Shown here: piece by piece, positions 1-7,877 of the stretch
How the letters are laid out: each line of letters starts with the position of its first letter
Position numbering within the stretch: position 1 is the first letter of the stretch
Source of the DNA: CAZJHD01 sp964545855
GTDB taxonomy: Bacteria > Planctomycetota > UBA1135 > JACQFD01
Direction: 5' to 3'
NCBI GenBank assembly: GCA_964545855.1
Contig: CAZJHD010000079.1
Location: 1-19,346, forward strand
DNA: 19,346 nt
The notes under the pieces: generated by a model
Told to the model about the DNA's origin: nothing
The model's database searches: none
Seen by the model: only the letters and a program-made list of their open reading frames with translations
Position numbers and translations under genes: made by a program

Positions 1-26
1 CATGCGCGCCGCGAGAGGAGAGCGAG

Positions 27-50
27 AGAAAAGGGTCTGACCCCATTCCC
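27..50. repeat. REP-like palindrome GGGTC-T-GACCC
   Basis: A perfect 5-bp dyad, GGGTC (33-37) and GACCC (39-43), around a single T, flanked by an A-run on the left and CATTCC on the right. On the other strand it reads GGAATGGGGTCAGACCC. From general knowledge, GGGGTCAGACCC-type palindromes recur as dispersed extragenic repeats in many GC-rich genomes, often with REP-associated tyrosine transposases. Only one copy is visible here and no transposase, so the element class is an inference. Confidence 0.4.
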
Positions 51-80
51 GGGACCTTGGGCGCACACTCTCGTGACTCC

Positions 81-521
81 ATGCTCGATCTCGACGCAGC
101 CCTCCTCCCCGGCGCCGGCGCCGCCGGCATTCCGCTCGGGATCTCCATCGATGCACTGCTCGCGGCGACGAGCGCGTTCCGCCGCCTGCGCGGCGAAGAG
201 TTCCCGATTGCGCTGCCCGACGGCATGGCGCGCTACGGATCACCCGCCGTCGGTCTCTGGACGGAGGGCGGGATCGTCGAGCAGATCCTCGTCCGAGCGC
301 CCTACCGCGGACTCCTCGCCCAGCGGATCGGCGTCGGATCGACGGTCGCCGACGTCGAGGAGCACCTCGGCCCCGTCTCGCGCGTCGACCTGAGCCTCGT
401 CGTCTCCGGCGTGCGCGGCGTCTCCTTCGAGACCGATGGACCGGGACGGCCCGACGAGCCCGGCTTCCGCGCGGAGCGGCTCACCGGGATCTACGTCTTC
501 CTCACGGACCCCGGCGAGTAG
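81..521 (+). CDS. Uncharacterised protein, 146 aa
   Basis: I do not recognise a named family. The ATG at 81 (starting MLDLDAALLPG) is preferred over an in-frame TTG at 57, which lies just past the palindrome at 33-43; neither has a clear Shine-Dalgarno. The protein is soluble and acidic, with no signal peptide or membrane segment. A central stretch has beta-strand character (VGLWTEGGIVEQILV) and is followed by a conserved-looking GVGSTVADVEEHLGP motif. That arrangement, a predicted ligand-free alpha/beta fold with a G-S-T-x-x-D-V-x-x-x-L-G-P turn, occurs in many small hypothetical proteins whose role is unknown to me. Codon use is GC3-rich and fits a real gene. It ends 5 bases before a possible small basic ORF and faces the FG-GAP gene ending at 723. 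Confidence 0.65.
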   Translation: MLDLDAALLPGAGAAGIPLGISIDALLAATSAFRRLRGEEFPIALPDGMARYGSPAVGLWTEGGIVEQILVRAPYRGLLAQRIGVGSTVADVEEHLGPVSRVDLSLVVSGVRGVSFETDGPGRPDEPGFRAERLTGIYVFLTDPGE

Positions 522-525
522 CGCG

Positions 526-717
526 ATGGTGCCTTGCACCAGCTCGTCCCGTGGGTTCTGCGACCCGAGAAGAACACCACCTCCCGATCCGCATCCCGTC
601 GCGGCGCGCGCCGCGAAGGCGAGATCGAAGACGCGCGGCAAGGCGCGCGGAAAGGGAAGCGGGCGGACCCGCGTCTCGCGCAAGCCCGCCCGCGTCGTCG
701 CCGCACGGCGGCGGTAG
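526..717 (+). CDS. Possible small basic protein, 63 aa
   Basis: The ATG lies 4 bases after the stop of the preceding gene. The N-terminal third is Pro/Ser/Cys-rich and unremarkable. From about residue 27 the chain becomes strongly basic, with 5 Lys and about 11 Arg in the last 37 residues (for example KARSKTRGKARGKG), resembling histone H1-like or nucleic-acid-binding tails. Lys codons are all AAG and third positions are mostly G/C, which suits coding. Against it, Arg-rich frames arise by chance in such GC-rich DNA, there is no good ribosome site, and it ends 5 bases from the convergent FG-GAP gene. It could be a tail protein, the remnant of a longer gene, or spurious. Confidence 0.3.
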   Translation: MVPCTSSSRGFCDPRRTPPPDPHPVAARAAKARSKTRGKARGKGSGRTRVSRKPARVVAARRR

Positions 718-722
718 CGGCC

Positions 723-3353
723 TCAGTTCCCGATCGTGAACGACCCGCCGCGCGACGATTCCAACCCGAACATCGACGCGGTGCAGGTGTCTCCCGGCGG
801 CTGCACCCAGACGGCCTGCAGCGCGAGCGTGAGTCCCGAGAGCTGGGGATCGGGCGGGATCGGGATCAGCGCACCGCCTACGCCGAGCGGGTCGCTGAAG
901 AGATCGAGCGCGTGGAGCTGCGGCGACAGGAGCAGATCGACCTCGAGGGTGAGGCCGATGCCGAAGATGTCGGCGCCCGGGAAGAGCGGGAAGCTCGTCG
1001 CGAGGCCAAGGCCGAGCGAGCTCGGCGGCGCACCGGTGCAGACGATCGTGAGCACGCCACCGACCTTCGGCTCCTCGGCGTAGGAGACGCCGAGCCGCCC
1101 GTTGCAGCCGGGCGTGCCGGTTCCATAGGGGACGTTGCCGGCGTTCTCGCCGGTCTGATTGGAGAAGATCGAGAGCCCCTGTGGCGCGAAGACGCCGACG
1201 TCCCAGTCGCCGTCGGCGTCGAAATCGGCGACGATCGGCGGAGGCAGGAAGCCCGTGAAGGGGCTCGGGAGGAAGATCGGGTGAGAACTCCAGGGCAGGA
1301 GCAGTCCCGCGCCGTCGTTCCGGAAGAGCGTGAGCAGGCCGGTTCCCGGGTTCACGGCGAGCAGGTCGATCCAGGTGTCGCCGTCGAAGTCGAAGAGGGT
1401 CGCCGACGAGACGGCGGACGTGACCGGCAGCAGAAGCGGCGGCGCCGGAACGAACACGCCCGCGGGCCCCTGCAGGAGCAGCCGCACCTCGTCGAGGGCC
1501 GGCACGGCGACGGCGAGGTCGAGGAGGCCGTTGCGGTCGACGTCGCCCACGGAGAGGCTCCCGGAAGTGACGCCGAGCGGCAGGGAGAAGCTCGGCTGCG
1601 GCAGGCCGTTCGCTCCGATCGGGCACACGACGATCGCATTCGGCGCGGCGAAGAGGATGTCCCGGTCGCCGTCGTTGTCGATGTCGGCGCGCAGCACGGC
1701 GCGCGGATTCACGGGCAGACCGGGGAGTGCGACGGTCGCGCCGGGCGCGAAGAGACCGCACCCGATCCCATCGAGGACCTGCAGCCGCGGCGGATTGTCG
1801 AAGAAGCCGAGCACGTCCCGCTGCGGCGTGGGCCCCGCGGAGAATCCGAGGTAGCAGTGTCCTCCGGCGACGCCGAGCCCCGAGACGAGAGGTCCCTGAC
1901 CGTTCGCGCCGACGAGCAGCGCCGAGGCGCAGCCGACCTCCAGGTCGGCGAGACCGTCCTCACAGAGGTCGTCGACGAACAGGTTCCGAGGATCGGGACA
2001 GTTGGTGAAGAGAGGCGGCTGCGGCGCGAAGCCGAACTGACCGTCGCCGAGGAGACGGCTCACGGCGTCGCCGAAGGTGTCGAGGATCGCGAGGTCGGTG
2101 CGACCGTCACGGTCGAGATCGGTCGCGATCCCGTCGACCACTTGCGGCGGCATGGGAAGCACGATCGGCACGTTCCGGAATCCGCCGGATCCGTCGCCGA
2201 AGAGGGTCGTCACGCCGACACGGACCGAGACGGCGAGGTCGAGCGCGCCGTCGAGATCGATGTCCCAATGGGAGAGGCCGCGCACCTCGCTTCCCGCGGG
2301 GAAGCCCGGCGCGTTCGCCCCGTTGAAGTTCCCGAGCGGATCCTGGAGGAGGATCTTCACGTCGCCACCGAGCGGGAGCGAGAGTCCGACGACGATGTCG
2401 AGACGGCCGTCGCCGTTCAGGTCGAGGAGATCGGACTGGGTGATCGTCGTGGCCCCGTTGGTCGGGATCGGGACCTTCACCGGAGGCGCGAGCAGCGTCG
2501 GCCCGTTCCGGAGGATCCACAGGCCGCCCGGATCGTCCTGCGGCGCCACGACGTCGAGATCGCCGTCGTTGTCGATGTCGCCGAGGCCGAGGTCCGTGAT
2601 GTGCGTTCCCGGCGGGAAGGGGAGGGTCTGCACCGGATTGAACTGACCCCCTCCGTTGCCCTCGAGGACGCGGAGGGACTCCGCGCCGAAGCTCCCCGTC
2701 AGGAGCACGAGATCGAGCCGGGGAGTCCCCACCATGTCCCCGGTCTCCATGGCCTCGACGAAGCAGAGCTGGGTACCGCCCTGCGTCGGCGGGCCCTGGA
2801 AGCCGCCCGTGCCATTGCCGCGCGTCACCGTGAGGTCGCACGTGCTGCTGTCGGCCGTCACGACGTCGGTCGTCCCGTCGGCGTCGAAGTCGCCGAGCGT
2901 GATCGCCACGCTCCCCGTGCCAACGGCCTGCGTCGCCGCGACGGAGCCGACCCCGTTCGCGAACTGGACCGAGTAGATGAGATCGGTGCCCCGGTCGAGC
3001 ACGATCACTCCGTTGTAGAAGGGCCCCTCCAGAACTGGGTCGACGAGCTGCGGCAGAACGAGCGGGGGCACGAGCGGGGAGGTGAACGCGTTCGGGGTTC
3101 CCGGAGTGAGCGTCCAGATGGACTGCGGACCCGCCAGGAAGACCATCTCCTTCATCGGGAAGTCGATGGGATCTCCGACGAAGACGACGGGGCTCCGCAC
3201 GGGGCTCCCGAAGTTCACGGTGTAGGTCGCGAACTCGAGCGGTGCCTGCTCGACTTCGCCCGTCAGCACCTGCGAGAAGGCTGGCGGCGCGAGGGCGTTT
3301 GTGCAGAAGGCCGCGGCGGCGAAGGACGCGAGGAGCTGGGTCGGGAGTTTCAT
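723..3353 (-). CDS. Secreted FG-GAP/VCBS-repeat protein, 876 aa
   Basis: Predicted exported protein built mainly from Ca-binding beta-propeller repeats. The chosen ATG at 3353 gives a classical signal peptide (MKLPTQLLASFAAAAF, cleavage near ALAPPAFSQ); the open frame runs up to 3512 but that part overlaps the kinase gene and has no signal. About ten acidic loops of the DxDxDGxxD type occur between residues 155 and 720, for example DFDADGTTDVV (155), DIDNDGDLDVV, DLDRDGRTDLA and DFDADGDWDVG (710); some are degenerate (DLCEDGLADLE). Two of these loops share an identical 21-bp DNA stretch (1666-1686 and 2560-2580). The last about 130 residues (from GTGTPGCNG, 743) form a Cys/Gly-rich beta-module of the kind I associate with C-termini of secreted planctomycete proteins. 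It follows the kinase on the same strand after 134 bases. Likely a cell-surface or released adhesion/ligand-type protein; no catalytic residues are evident. Confidence 0.85.
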   Translation of the reverse strand: MKLPTQLLASFAAAAFCTNALAPPAFSQVLTGEVEQAPLEFATYTVNFGSPVRSPVVFVGDPIDFPMKEMVFLAGPQSIWTLTPGTPNAFTSPLVPPLVLPQLVDPVLEGPFYNGVIVLDRGTDLIYSVQFANGVGSVAATQAVGTGSVAITLGDFDADGTTDVVTADSSTCDLTVTRGNGTGGFQGPPTQGGTQLCFVEAMETGDMVGTPRLDLVLLTGSFGAESLRVLEGNGGGQFNPVQTLPFPPGTHITDLGLGDIDNDGDLDVVAPQDDPGGLWILRNGPTLLAPPVKVPIPTNGATTITQSDLLDLNGDGRLDIVVGLSLPLGGDVKILLQDPLGNFNGANAPGFPAGSEVRGLSHWDIDLDGALDLAVSVRVGVTTLFGDGSGGFRNVPIVLPMPPQVVDGIATDLDRDGRTDLAILDTFGDAVSRLLGDGQFGFAPQPPLFTNCPDPRNLFVDDLCEDGLADLEVGCASALLVGANGQGPLVSGLGVAGGHCYLGFSAGPTPQRDVLGFFDNPPRLQVLDGIGCGLFAPGATVALPGLPVNPRAVLRADIDNDGDRDILFAAPNAIVVCPIGANGLPQPSFSLPLGVTSGSLSVGDVDRNGLLDLAVAVPALDEVRLLLQGPAGVFVPAPPLLLPVTSAVSSATLFDFDGDTWIDLLAVNPGTGLLTLFRNDGAGLLLPWSSHPIFLPSPFTGFLPPPIVADFDADGDWDVGVFAPQGLSIFSNQTGENAGNVPYGTGTPGCNGRLGVSYAEEPKVGGVLTIVCTGAPPSSLGLGLATSFPLFPGADIFGIGLTLEVDLLLSPQLHALDLFSDPLGVGGALIPIPPDPQLSGLTLALQAVWVQPPGDTCTASMFGLESSRGGSFTIGN

Positions 3354-3487
3354 TGCAGTTCTCTGGAAGGACGCGCGGGGATCGGCGACGTCGGGCCGGA
3401 GCCCGGCGAGGACCGTCGGCCCTCCGAGAGAACGAGCGAATCCCCGGTCGATGCGGGAAGCGAGAAAGCCGTGGAGATTTCCTGCCG
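3354..3487 (-). other. Gap between kinase and FG-GAP gene, with weak dyad
   Basis: This 134-base gap separates the kinase stop from the secreted FG-GAP gene. It holds a 6-bp dyad, GGGCCG (3393-3398) and CGGCCC (3417-3422), with an 18-base loop and no T-run. I see no convincing -35/-10 pair and only a weak purine stretch (AGAGAA) before the ATG at 3353. It could carry a promoter or attenuator of its own, or simply be an operon spacer. Confidence 0.25.
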
Positions 3488-6400
3488 TCAGCGCGCTGGG
3501 CGCCAGCTCCACAACCCCTTACTGCCGTCCGACGTGCGGCCCCCGAGGACGAGGACGCGTTCCCCGGCGTCGACTCGAATCGCCGCCAGGCCCTCGCCGA
3601 GCCGGGTCCCGGGGGCTCCGCCCATGGCGCGTTCGATCGGTCGTCCGCTCCGTCGGTCGACGAGGAGCACGAGTCCCGCATCCGCCGCCCAGGGCCGATC
3701 GGCTTCCGGCGCCGACACGGCGAGCGCGGGGCCCGCGTCGCTCTCCGAGAGCGCGATCGCGCTGCCGAGGCCGCCGTCGCGTGGGCCCGCCCGCACGGTC
3801 GCGAGGAGCTCGCCGCGCGAGGAGACGACGCACACTCCGTCCCCGGCGATCGCGCCCGGCGCGCCGACGGCGACGTCGCCCCGTCCGTCTCCGTCGACGT
3901 CGCCCACGGCCGAGAGCGCGTGGCCGAGCTGTCCCGGTGGCCCGTCGCGCCGCGCGAACACGGAGAGCACCTTCCCGTCGCGCGCGGAGACGACCCGCAC
4001 GCGTCCGCGCGGGAGCCCGTCCACGGGCTCGCTCGGCGCCGACACGGCGAGGTCGCCGGCGCCGTCTCCGTCCACGTCTCCAGGACCGCAGAGCGCGGCG
4101 CCGAATCCCGAGAGCGAGCTCTCGCCCGAGAGCGCGCGGAGTCGCGACCCATCGCGACCCGAGAGGATCTCGACGAGGCCCGTGCCGCCCGTCGACGCCG
4201 ACGAAACGGCGATCTCCGGCACGCCGTCGCCGTCGACGTCGCCGACGACCGTCACCGCGAGACCGAGTCTCGTGTCGGCGCCGGCTCCCGTCCGGCGCCA
4301 GAGGCGCTCGCCCGTGCGGCCCGAGAAACAGGCGACGGACCCCGCGTCGAGCCCGGCCTCGGCCGCGTCGCGCTCGCCCGCCACTACGTCGAGCGCGCCG
4401 TCGCCGTCGAGATCGGCCGTGGCGAGGCGGACGGGACCCGCCGATGCGGAGAGCGCCGCCGCGAACCCGGCGCGTGCGCTCGCGCCGTCGAGAGACGTGA
4501 CGCGGATCTCGCGGCCCGCATCGCCGACGCGCCGGTGCACCGTCCAGAGCTCGTCGATTCCGTCGCCGTCGGAGTCGCCGGCCGGGAGGAGCACGCCCTC
4601 GAAGCCCGGCGTCACGGCGATCTCGCGCATGCGATCCGCCGGCCGCGGGCCCTCGGGCGGCTGCGGGGGACCGCGCGGGATCCAGCCGGCGGCCGCGAGA
4701 GACGCCGCGAGCGCGCGTCCCGTCCGTGTCTCGCGCCAGAGCGCGCGCCATGCGTCCGCCCGCAGTGTCTCTCCCCGCTCCGCCGCGGACACGCGCGCGG
4801 CCGTCTCGGCGAGCGGCAGGTCGTCGAACTCCCCGTCGCGCGACGCCGCGCCGGCGTCGGCGGGCGGAGCCCAAGGCGGAGCCGCCACCAGATCCCACGC
4901 GCGGCGGCTCGGCGGTGGCGCCGCCGACGTGGGAGGATCCGGAGGGGGCCCGAGCCAGCGCGCGAGCTCGGCGAAGGAGATCGAGCGCGCGTCGCCGCGT
5001 CCCTCGATGGCCGAAGCGGCGAGCGCGAATCGCGCGAGCGGCGGCTCGTGACTCCACCAGGCGCCGGAGACGCGGTCGAGGAGCGCGCGGAGCGGCGGGT
5101 AGCTCGGCGATCCGCGATGCGCCTCCACGGCACGCCGCATCGCCGCCTCCCTCTCGCCGCGCGACTCGTGGGAACGCGCGAGCCGAACGAAGAGCTCGGG
5201 CGTCGAGCGCCCCTCGCGGAGCATGCGCTCGTAGCCGGCGACCGCCGCCTCGGCGTCGCCTTCGGCCCAGAGGAGGTCGAGACGCCGGCGCTCGTGGACG
5301 CGTCCGTCCGGCGCGATGGCGGCGCGCTCCGCGGCGTCGAGGAGCCGCCGCGCTGCCGCGCGGTCGCCGCTCGCGAGGGCCGCCTCGGCGGCGGCCGACG
5401 CGAGGAATCCCGCCTCGGGGAACGCCGCCGCCGCGCGGAGGCATCGCGGGTACGCGGCCGCAGCGCCGCCCGCCTCCACGAGCACCTGACCGAGGAGTCC
5501 GTCCACCAGAGGATCGGGGTGCGCGACGGGGTCGAGCGTGTCGAGAGCCTGGATCGACACGTCGACGAGCCCGCTCAGGTACGCGAGGACGCCGAGCGCG
5601 CGGACCTCGCTCGGTGCGAGACCCTCGAGGGAGACGCTGCGGCCGAGTTCGCCCGCGGCCCAGCGCCGCGCGACGGCCGCGACGGGGGGAGGCAGCGCGG
5701 CGAAGTCGGCGCCAGGGTCGTCGAGGGCGCGCGACGCGCGCACGAGATCGCGCTCGAGCCGCGCGGCGTCGTGATCCGGGTCGAGCGCGAGCGCTGCCTC
5801 GTACTCGGCGATCGCCCGTGCGGCGCCCTCGTCCGCGAGGAGCGAGCGCGCGCGCAGCCATCCGCCGTGGATCACGCCCCAGACCTCGAAGAGATAGCGA
5901 GGATCGAGGAGCTCGAGGCGCGCGCTGCGCACGTGCGACGCGACGCGGCCCGGAACGGCGAGCCGGTCGAGCCAGCTCTTCGCGGCGAGGCCCGCGAGGG
6001 CGAGCGTGAGGGCGGCGGCGAGGGCCGCGGCCGCGAGGGCGCGCCGGTCGCGCCGCGCCACGCGGGCGACGCGGCGGAGCCACCCTTCGGGCCGCGCACG
6101 GATCGGCTCGAGGCGCAGGAGCCGCTCGAGGTCGTCGGCGAGATCGGCGGCGCTCCCGTAGCGACGGTCCGGATCGGGGTCGATCGCCTTCGCGACGATC
6201 GTCTCGAGATCGCGCGGCACGCGCGCGCCGGCGCGTCGCAGGAGCGCGGCGGGCCCGCGCTCGATGCGGCCGAGCACCTCCGCCGGCGAGCGGCCCGGGT
6301 AGGGAAGCTGCCGCGCCAGCGCCTCGTAGAGCGTGACGCCCAGGGAGTAGACGTCGGAGCGCTCGTCGACGCGGTCGGCGTCGCCGCGGAGCTGCTCGGG

Positions 6401-7183
6401 CGACGCGAAGGCGACGGTGCCGAGGAACTGCCCCGTGCGCGTGAGTCCGTCCGTCTCCGAGTCGCGCACGAGACCGAAGTCCGAGAGGAGCGGAGCGCCG
6501 TCGGAGCGGAGCAGCACGTTGGAGGGCTTCACGTCGCGATGGAGGAGCCCCGCCGCATGCACCGTCGCGAGCGCGCGCGCGAGGGCCGCGCCGACGCGGG
6601 CGAGGAACACCGCGAGCGTGGCGCCGAGTCGCGCCGGGTCGGCGCCGAGGACGGCGGCCGCGTCCTCGATCGACGCCTCGGGCCCGCGCGCCCGGAGCCG
6701 CTCGATGACGCCGGCGAGGGTCGCCCCCTCGATCCACTCCATGGCGTAGGCGTGGACCGTGCCGTCGTCGATGACGTCATGCACCGCCACCACGTTCGGA
6801 TGGCGGACGCGCGCGAGGGCGCGCGCCTCCTGGAGGAAGCGCTGCGTCGCGCTCTCCGAGAGCGACGCCCAGGTCGGCAAGACCTTCAGCGCGACGCGCC
6901 GTCCGAGCGTCTCCTGGCGTGCGAGGAACACGGTGCCCATCGCTCCACGGCCGAGCTCGCCCTCGATCGAGTAGCCGGCGACGCGGAGCGACCGCGGCTC
7001 CCGCGTGAGCGCGACGCCGCACGCGAGCGCCACCACGTCGTCGATGCGTGCACCGAGCGCGGGACGACGCGCGCGGATCGCGTCGCGGTCGACGGGGAGC
7101 CCCTCGGCGAGACGTTCGAGCACCTCCTCGTGGAGCGCGTCGAGGAACGACTCGTCGTCGGCGCTCGATCCGGCTTCCTTCAC
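3488..7183 (-). CDS. Hanks-type Ser/Thr kinase with TM and C-terminal FG-GAP sensor, 1231 aa
   Basis: Membrane receptor-like protein kinase. The GTG start at 7183 overlaps the sigma-factor stop (GTGA) and gives a protein beginning KEAGSSADD; the frame stays open to 7993 only as a shadow of the sigma gene. Kinase motifs are complete: glycine loop GRGAMGTV (78-85), Lys100 in VALK, Glu119, HRDVKPSN (215-222), DFG (235-237) and SPE (261-263). One hydrophobic segment (about 381-402) follows a basic stretch. Beyond it are Ala-rich helical repeats with TPR character (about 445-700) and a Pro-rich linker (746-775). At least five DxDGDG loops then follow (870, 924, 982, 1036, 1095) within integrin-alpha-like FG-GAP blades to the C-terminus. 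By topology the kinase is cytoplasmic and the propeller outside. The usual planctomycete layout has WD40 or TPR in this place. Substrate unknown; the coupled sigma factor is the obvious candidate. Confidence 0.92.
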   Translation of the reverse strand: MKEAGSSADDESFLDALHEEVLERLAEGLPVDRDAIRARRPALGARIDDVVALACGVALTREPRSLRVAGYSIEGELGRGAMGTVFLARQETLGRRVALKVLPTWASLSESATQRFLQEARALARVRHPNVVAVHDVIDDGTVHAYAMEWIEGATLAGVIERLRARGPEASIEDAAAVLGADPARLGATLAVFLARVGAALARALATVHAAGLLHRDVKPSNVLLRSDGAPLLSDFGLVRDSETDGLTRTGQFLGTVAFASPEQLRGDADRVDERSDVYSLGVTLYEALARQLPYPGRSPAEVLGRIERGPAALLRRAGARVPRDLETIVAKAIDPDPDRRYGSAADLADDLERLLRLEPIRARPEGWLRRVARVARRDRRALAAAALAAALTLALAGLAAKSWLDRLAVPGRVASHVRSARLELLDPRYLFEVWGVIHGGWLRARSLLADEGAARAIAEYEAALALDPDHDAARLERDLVRASRALDDPGADFAALPPPVAAVARRWAAGELGRSVSLEGLAPSEVRALGVLAYLSGLVDVSIQALDTLDPVAHPDPLVDGLLGQVLVEAGGAAAAYPRCLRAAAAFPEAGFLASAAAEAALASGDRAAARRLLDAAERAAIAPDGRVHERRRLDLLWAEGDAEAAVAGYERMLREGRSTPELFVRLARSHESRGEREAAMRRAVEAHRGSPSYPPLRALLDRVSGAWWSHEPPLARFALAASAIEGRGDARSISFAELARWLGPPPDPPTSAAPPPSRRAWDLVAAPPWAPPADAGAASRDGEFDDLPLAETAARVSAAERGETLRADAWRALWRETRTGRALAASLAAAGWIPRGPPQPPEGPRPADRMREIAVTPGFEGVLLPAGDSDGDGIDELWTVHRRVGDAGREIRVTSLDGASARAGFAAALSASAGPVRLATADLDGDGALDVVAGERDAAEAGLDAGSVACFSGRTGERLWRRTGAGADTRLGLAVTVVGDVDGDGVPEIAVSSASTGGTGLVEILSGRDGSRLRALSGESSLSGFGAALCGPGDVDGDGAGDLAVSAPSEPVDGLPRGRVRVVSARDGKVLSVFARRDGPPGQLGHALSAVGDVDGDGRGDVAVGAPGAIAGDGVCVVSSRGELLATVRAGPRDGGLGSAIALSESDAGPALAVSAPEADRPWAADAGLVLLVDRRSGRPIERAMGGAPGTRLGEGLAAIRVDAGERVLVLGGRTSDGSKGLWSWRPAR

Positions 7184-7815
7184 GGGCCGGAGCGCAGCGC
7201 CGCGCGTACGCGCCGGTGGAACTCCTCCGAGGCGACGCGCACGCGATGTTTCACCGTCGACGGCGGGAGCTCCAGGCGCCGCGCGATGTCGTCCACGGAG
7301 ACGTCCTCGAAGAGACGGAGCCAGAGGATCTCGCGGTGGGTCTCCGGCAGCGCGGCGAGCGCCTCCTCGAGGATCCGTGCGCGCTCGCGGTGGCTCGCCA
7401 CGCGGCTCGGCGTCGTCGAGACGAGCGGCGTCGCGTCCGCGCGGCCGAAGGTCGATCCGCCGCCGTCGAGGAGCGTCTCCTCGGTGGCGCCCCCGCCGCG
7501 GCGCTCCGCCGTGAGATGCCGCGAGAGATCGACCACGCGGTGGTCGACGATCGTGAGGAGCCAGCGCCGGAAGCTGCGCGGGCCCTGCCAAGTGAAACGT
7601 CCACGATCGCGCCAGGCCTGGACGAGCGCCTCCTGCCAGACGTCCTCGGGCGCGAGCCGCGCGCGGAGCGCCGTCCCCATCCGGGATCCGGCGTAGACGA
7701 TCATCGACGCGGGGTCGAGGGCCTCCACGGCGCGGTCGAAGACGGCCGGCACGGCCAGATCGGGCGCGTCGCGGCCCGAGCCTCCTCGATCTCGGGCGTC
7801 GCTGGGCTCGATCAC
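7180..7815 (-). CDS. ECF-type RNA polymerase sigma factor, 211 aa
   Basis: Sigma-70 family factor with region 2 at about 24-100 and region 4 at about 143-205, whose helix-turn-helix is DDIARRLELPPSTVKHRV (175-192). Region 2.2 reads RLAPEDVWQEALVQAWRD, so the first acidic position of the usual D-x-E-D core-binding motif is Ala here. The linker between regions (101-140) is long for the class and rich in Thr, Ser and Gly (ATEETLLDGGGSTFG, LVSTTPS). The GTG at 7815 is chosen because a -10-like TATCCT sits 7 bases upstream and the frame further up is Arg/Pro-rich non-coding-like; a GTG at 7752 is a shorter alternative. Its stop overlaps the kinase start, so the two are translationally coupled. From family knowledge, planctomycetes often pair ECF sigmas with Ser/Thr kinases instead of anti-sigma factors; no anti-sigma gene is present here. 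Confidence 0.88.
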   Translation of the reverse strand: MIEPSDARDRGGSGRDAPDLAVPAVFDRAVEALDPASMIVYAGSRMGTALRARLAPEDVWQEALVQAWRDRGRFTWQGPRSFRRWLLTIVDHRVVDLSRHLTAERRGGGATEETLLDGGGSTFGRADATPLVSTTPSRVASHRERARILEEALAALPETHREILWLRLFEDVSVDDIARRLELPPSTVKHRVRVASEEFHRRVRAALRSGP

Positions 7816-7822
7816 GGGATCG

Positions 7823-7828
7823 AGGATA
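7823..7828 (-). promoter_or_regulatory. Possible -10 element of the sigma/kinase operon
   Basis: On the minus strand TATCCT lies 7 bases before the GTG at 7815. If used, transcription would begin at or next to the start codon, giving a leaderless or near-leaderless mRNA, which would fit the lack of a Shine-Dalgarno. No clear -35 box is visible. It lies in the 62-base divergent region shared with the reductase gene. Confidence 0.3.
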
Positions 7829-7877
7829 CTGTCCGGCCGACCGCTGCCGCGTCCGACGCGCGGTGCGGGCCGATGCC

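Noticed and set aside
1666..2580. Identical 21-bp direct repeats at 1666-1686 and 2560-2580
   Set aside because: They encode the same Ca-loop (DIDNDGD) in two FG-GAP repeats, so they are protein repeats and not a DNA element.
3354..3512. Upstream extension of the secreted FG-GAP frame to a start at 3512
   Set aside because: It would overlap the kinase gene and bury the signal peptide that begins at 3353.
534..5051. Very long plus-strand open frame (about 1500 codons) opposite the FG-GAP and kinase genes
   Set aside because: It is an antisense shadow: the product is Arg/Glu/Asp-rich without domains, and it spans two well-supported minus-strand genes.
3242..7696. Second long plus-strand open frame (about 1480 codons) opposite the kinase and sigma genes
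   Set aside because: Composition is low-complexity Arg/Ala/Glu and no motif is visible, while the opposite strand has complete kinase and sigma motifs; stop-poor GC-rich DNA explains it.
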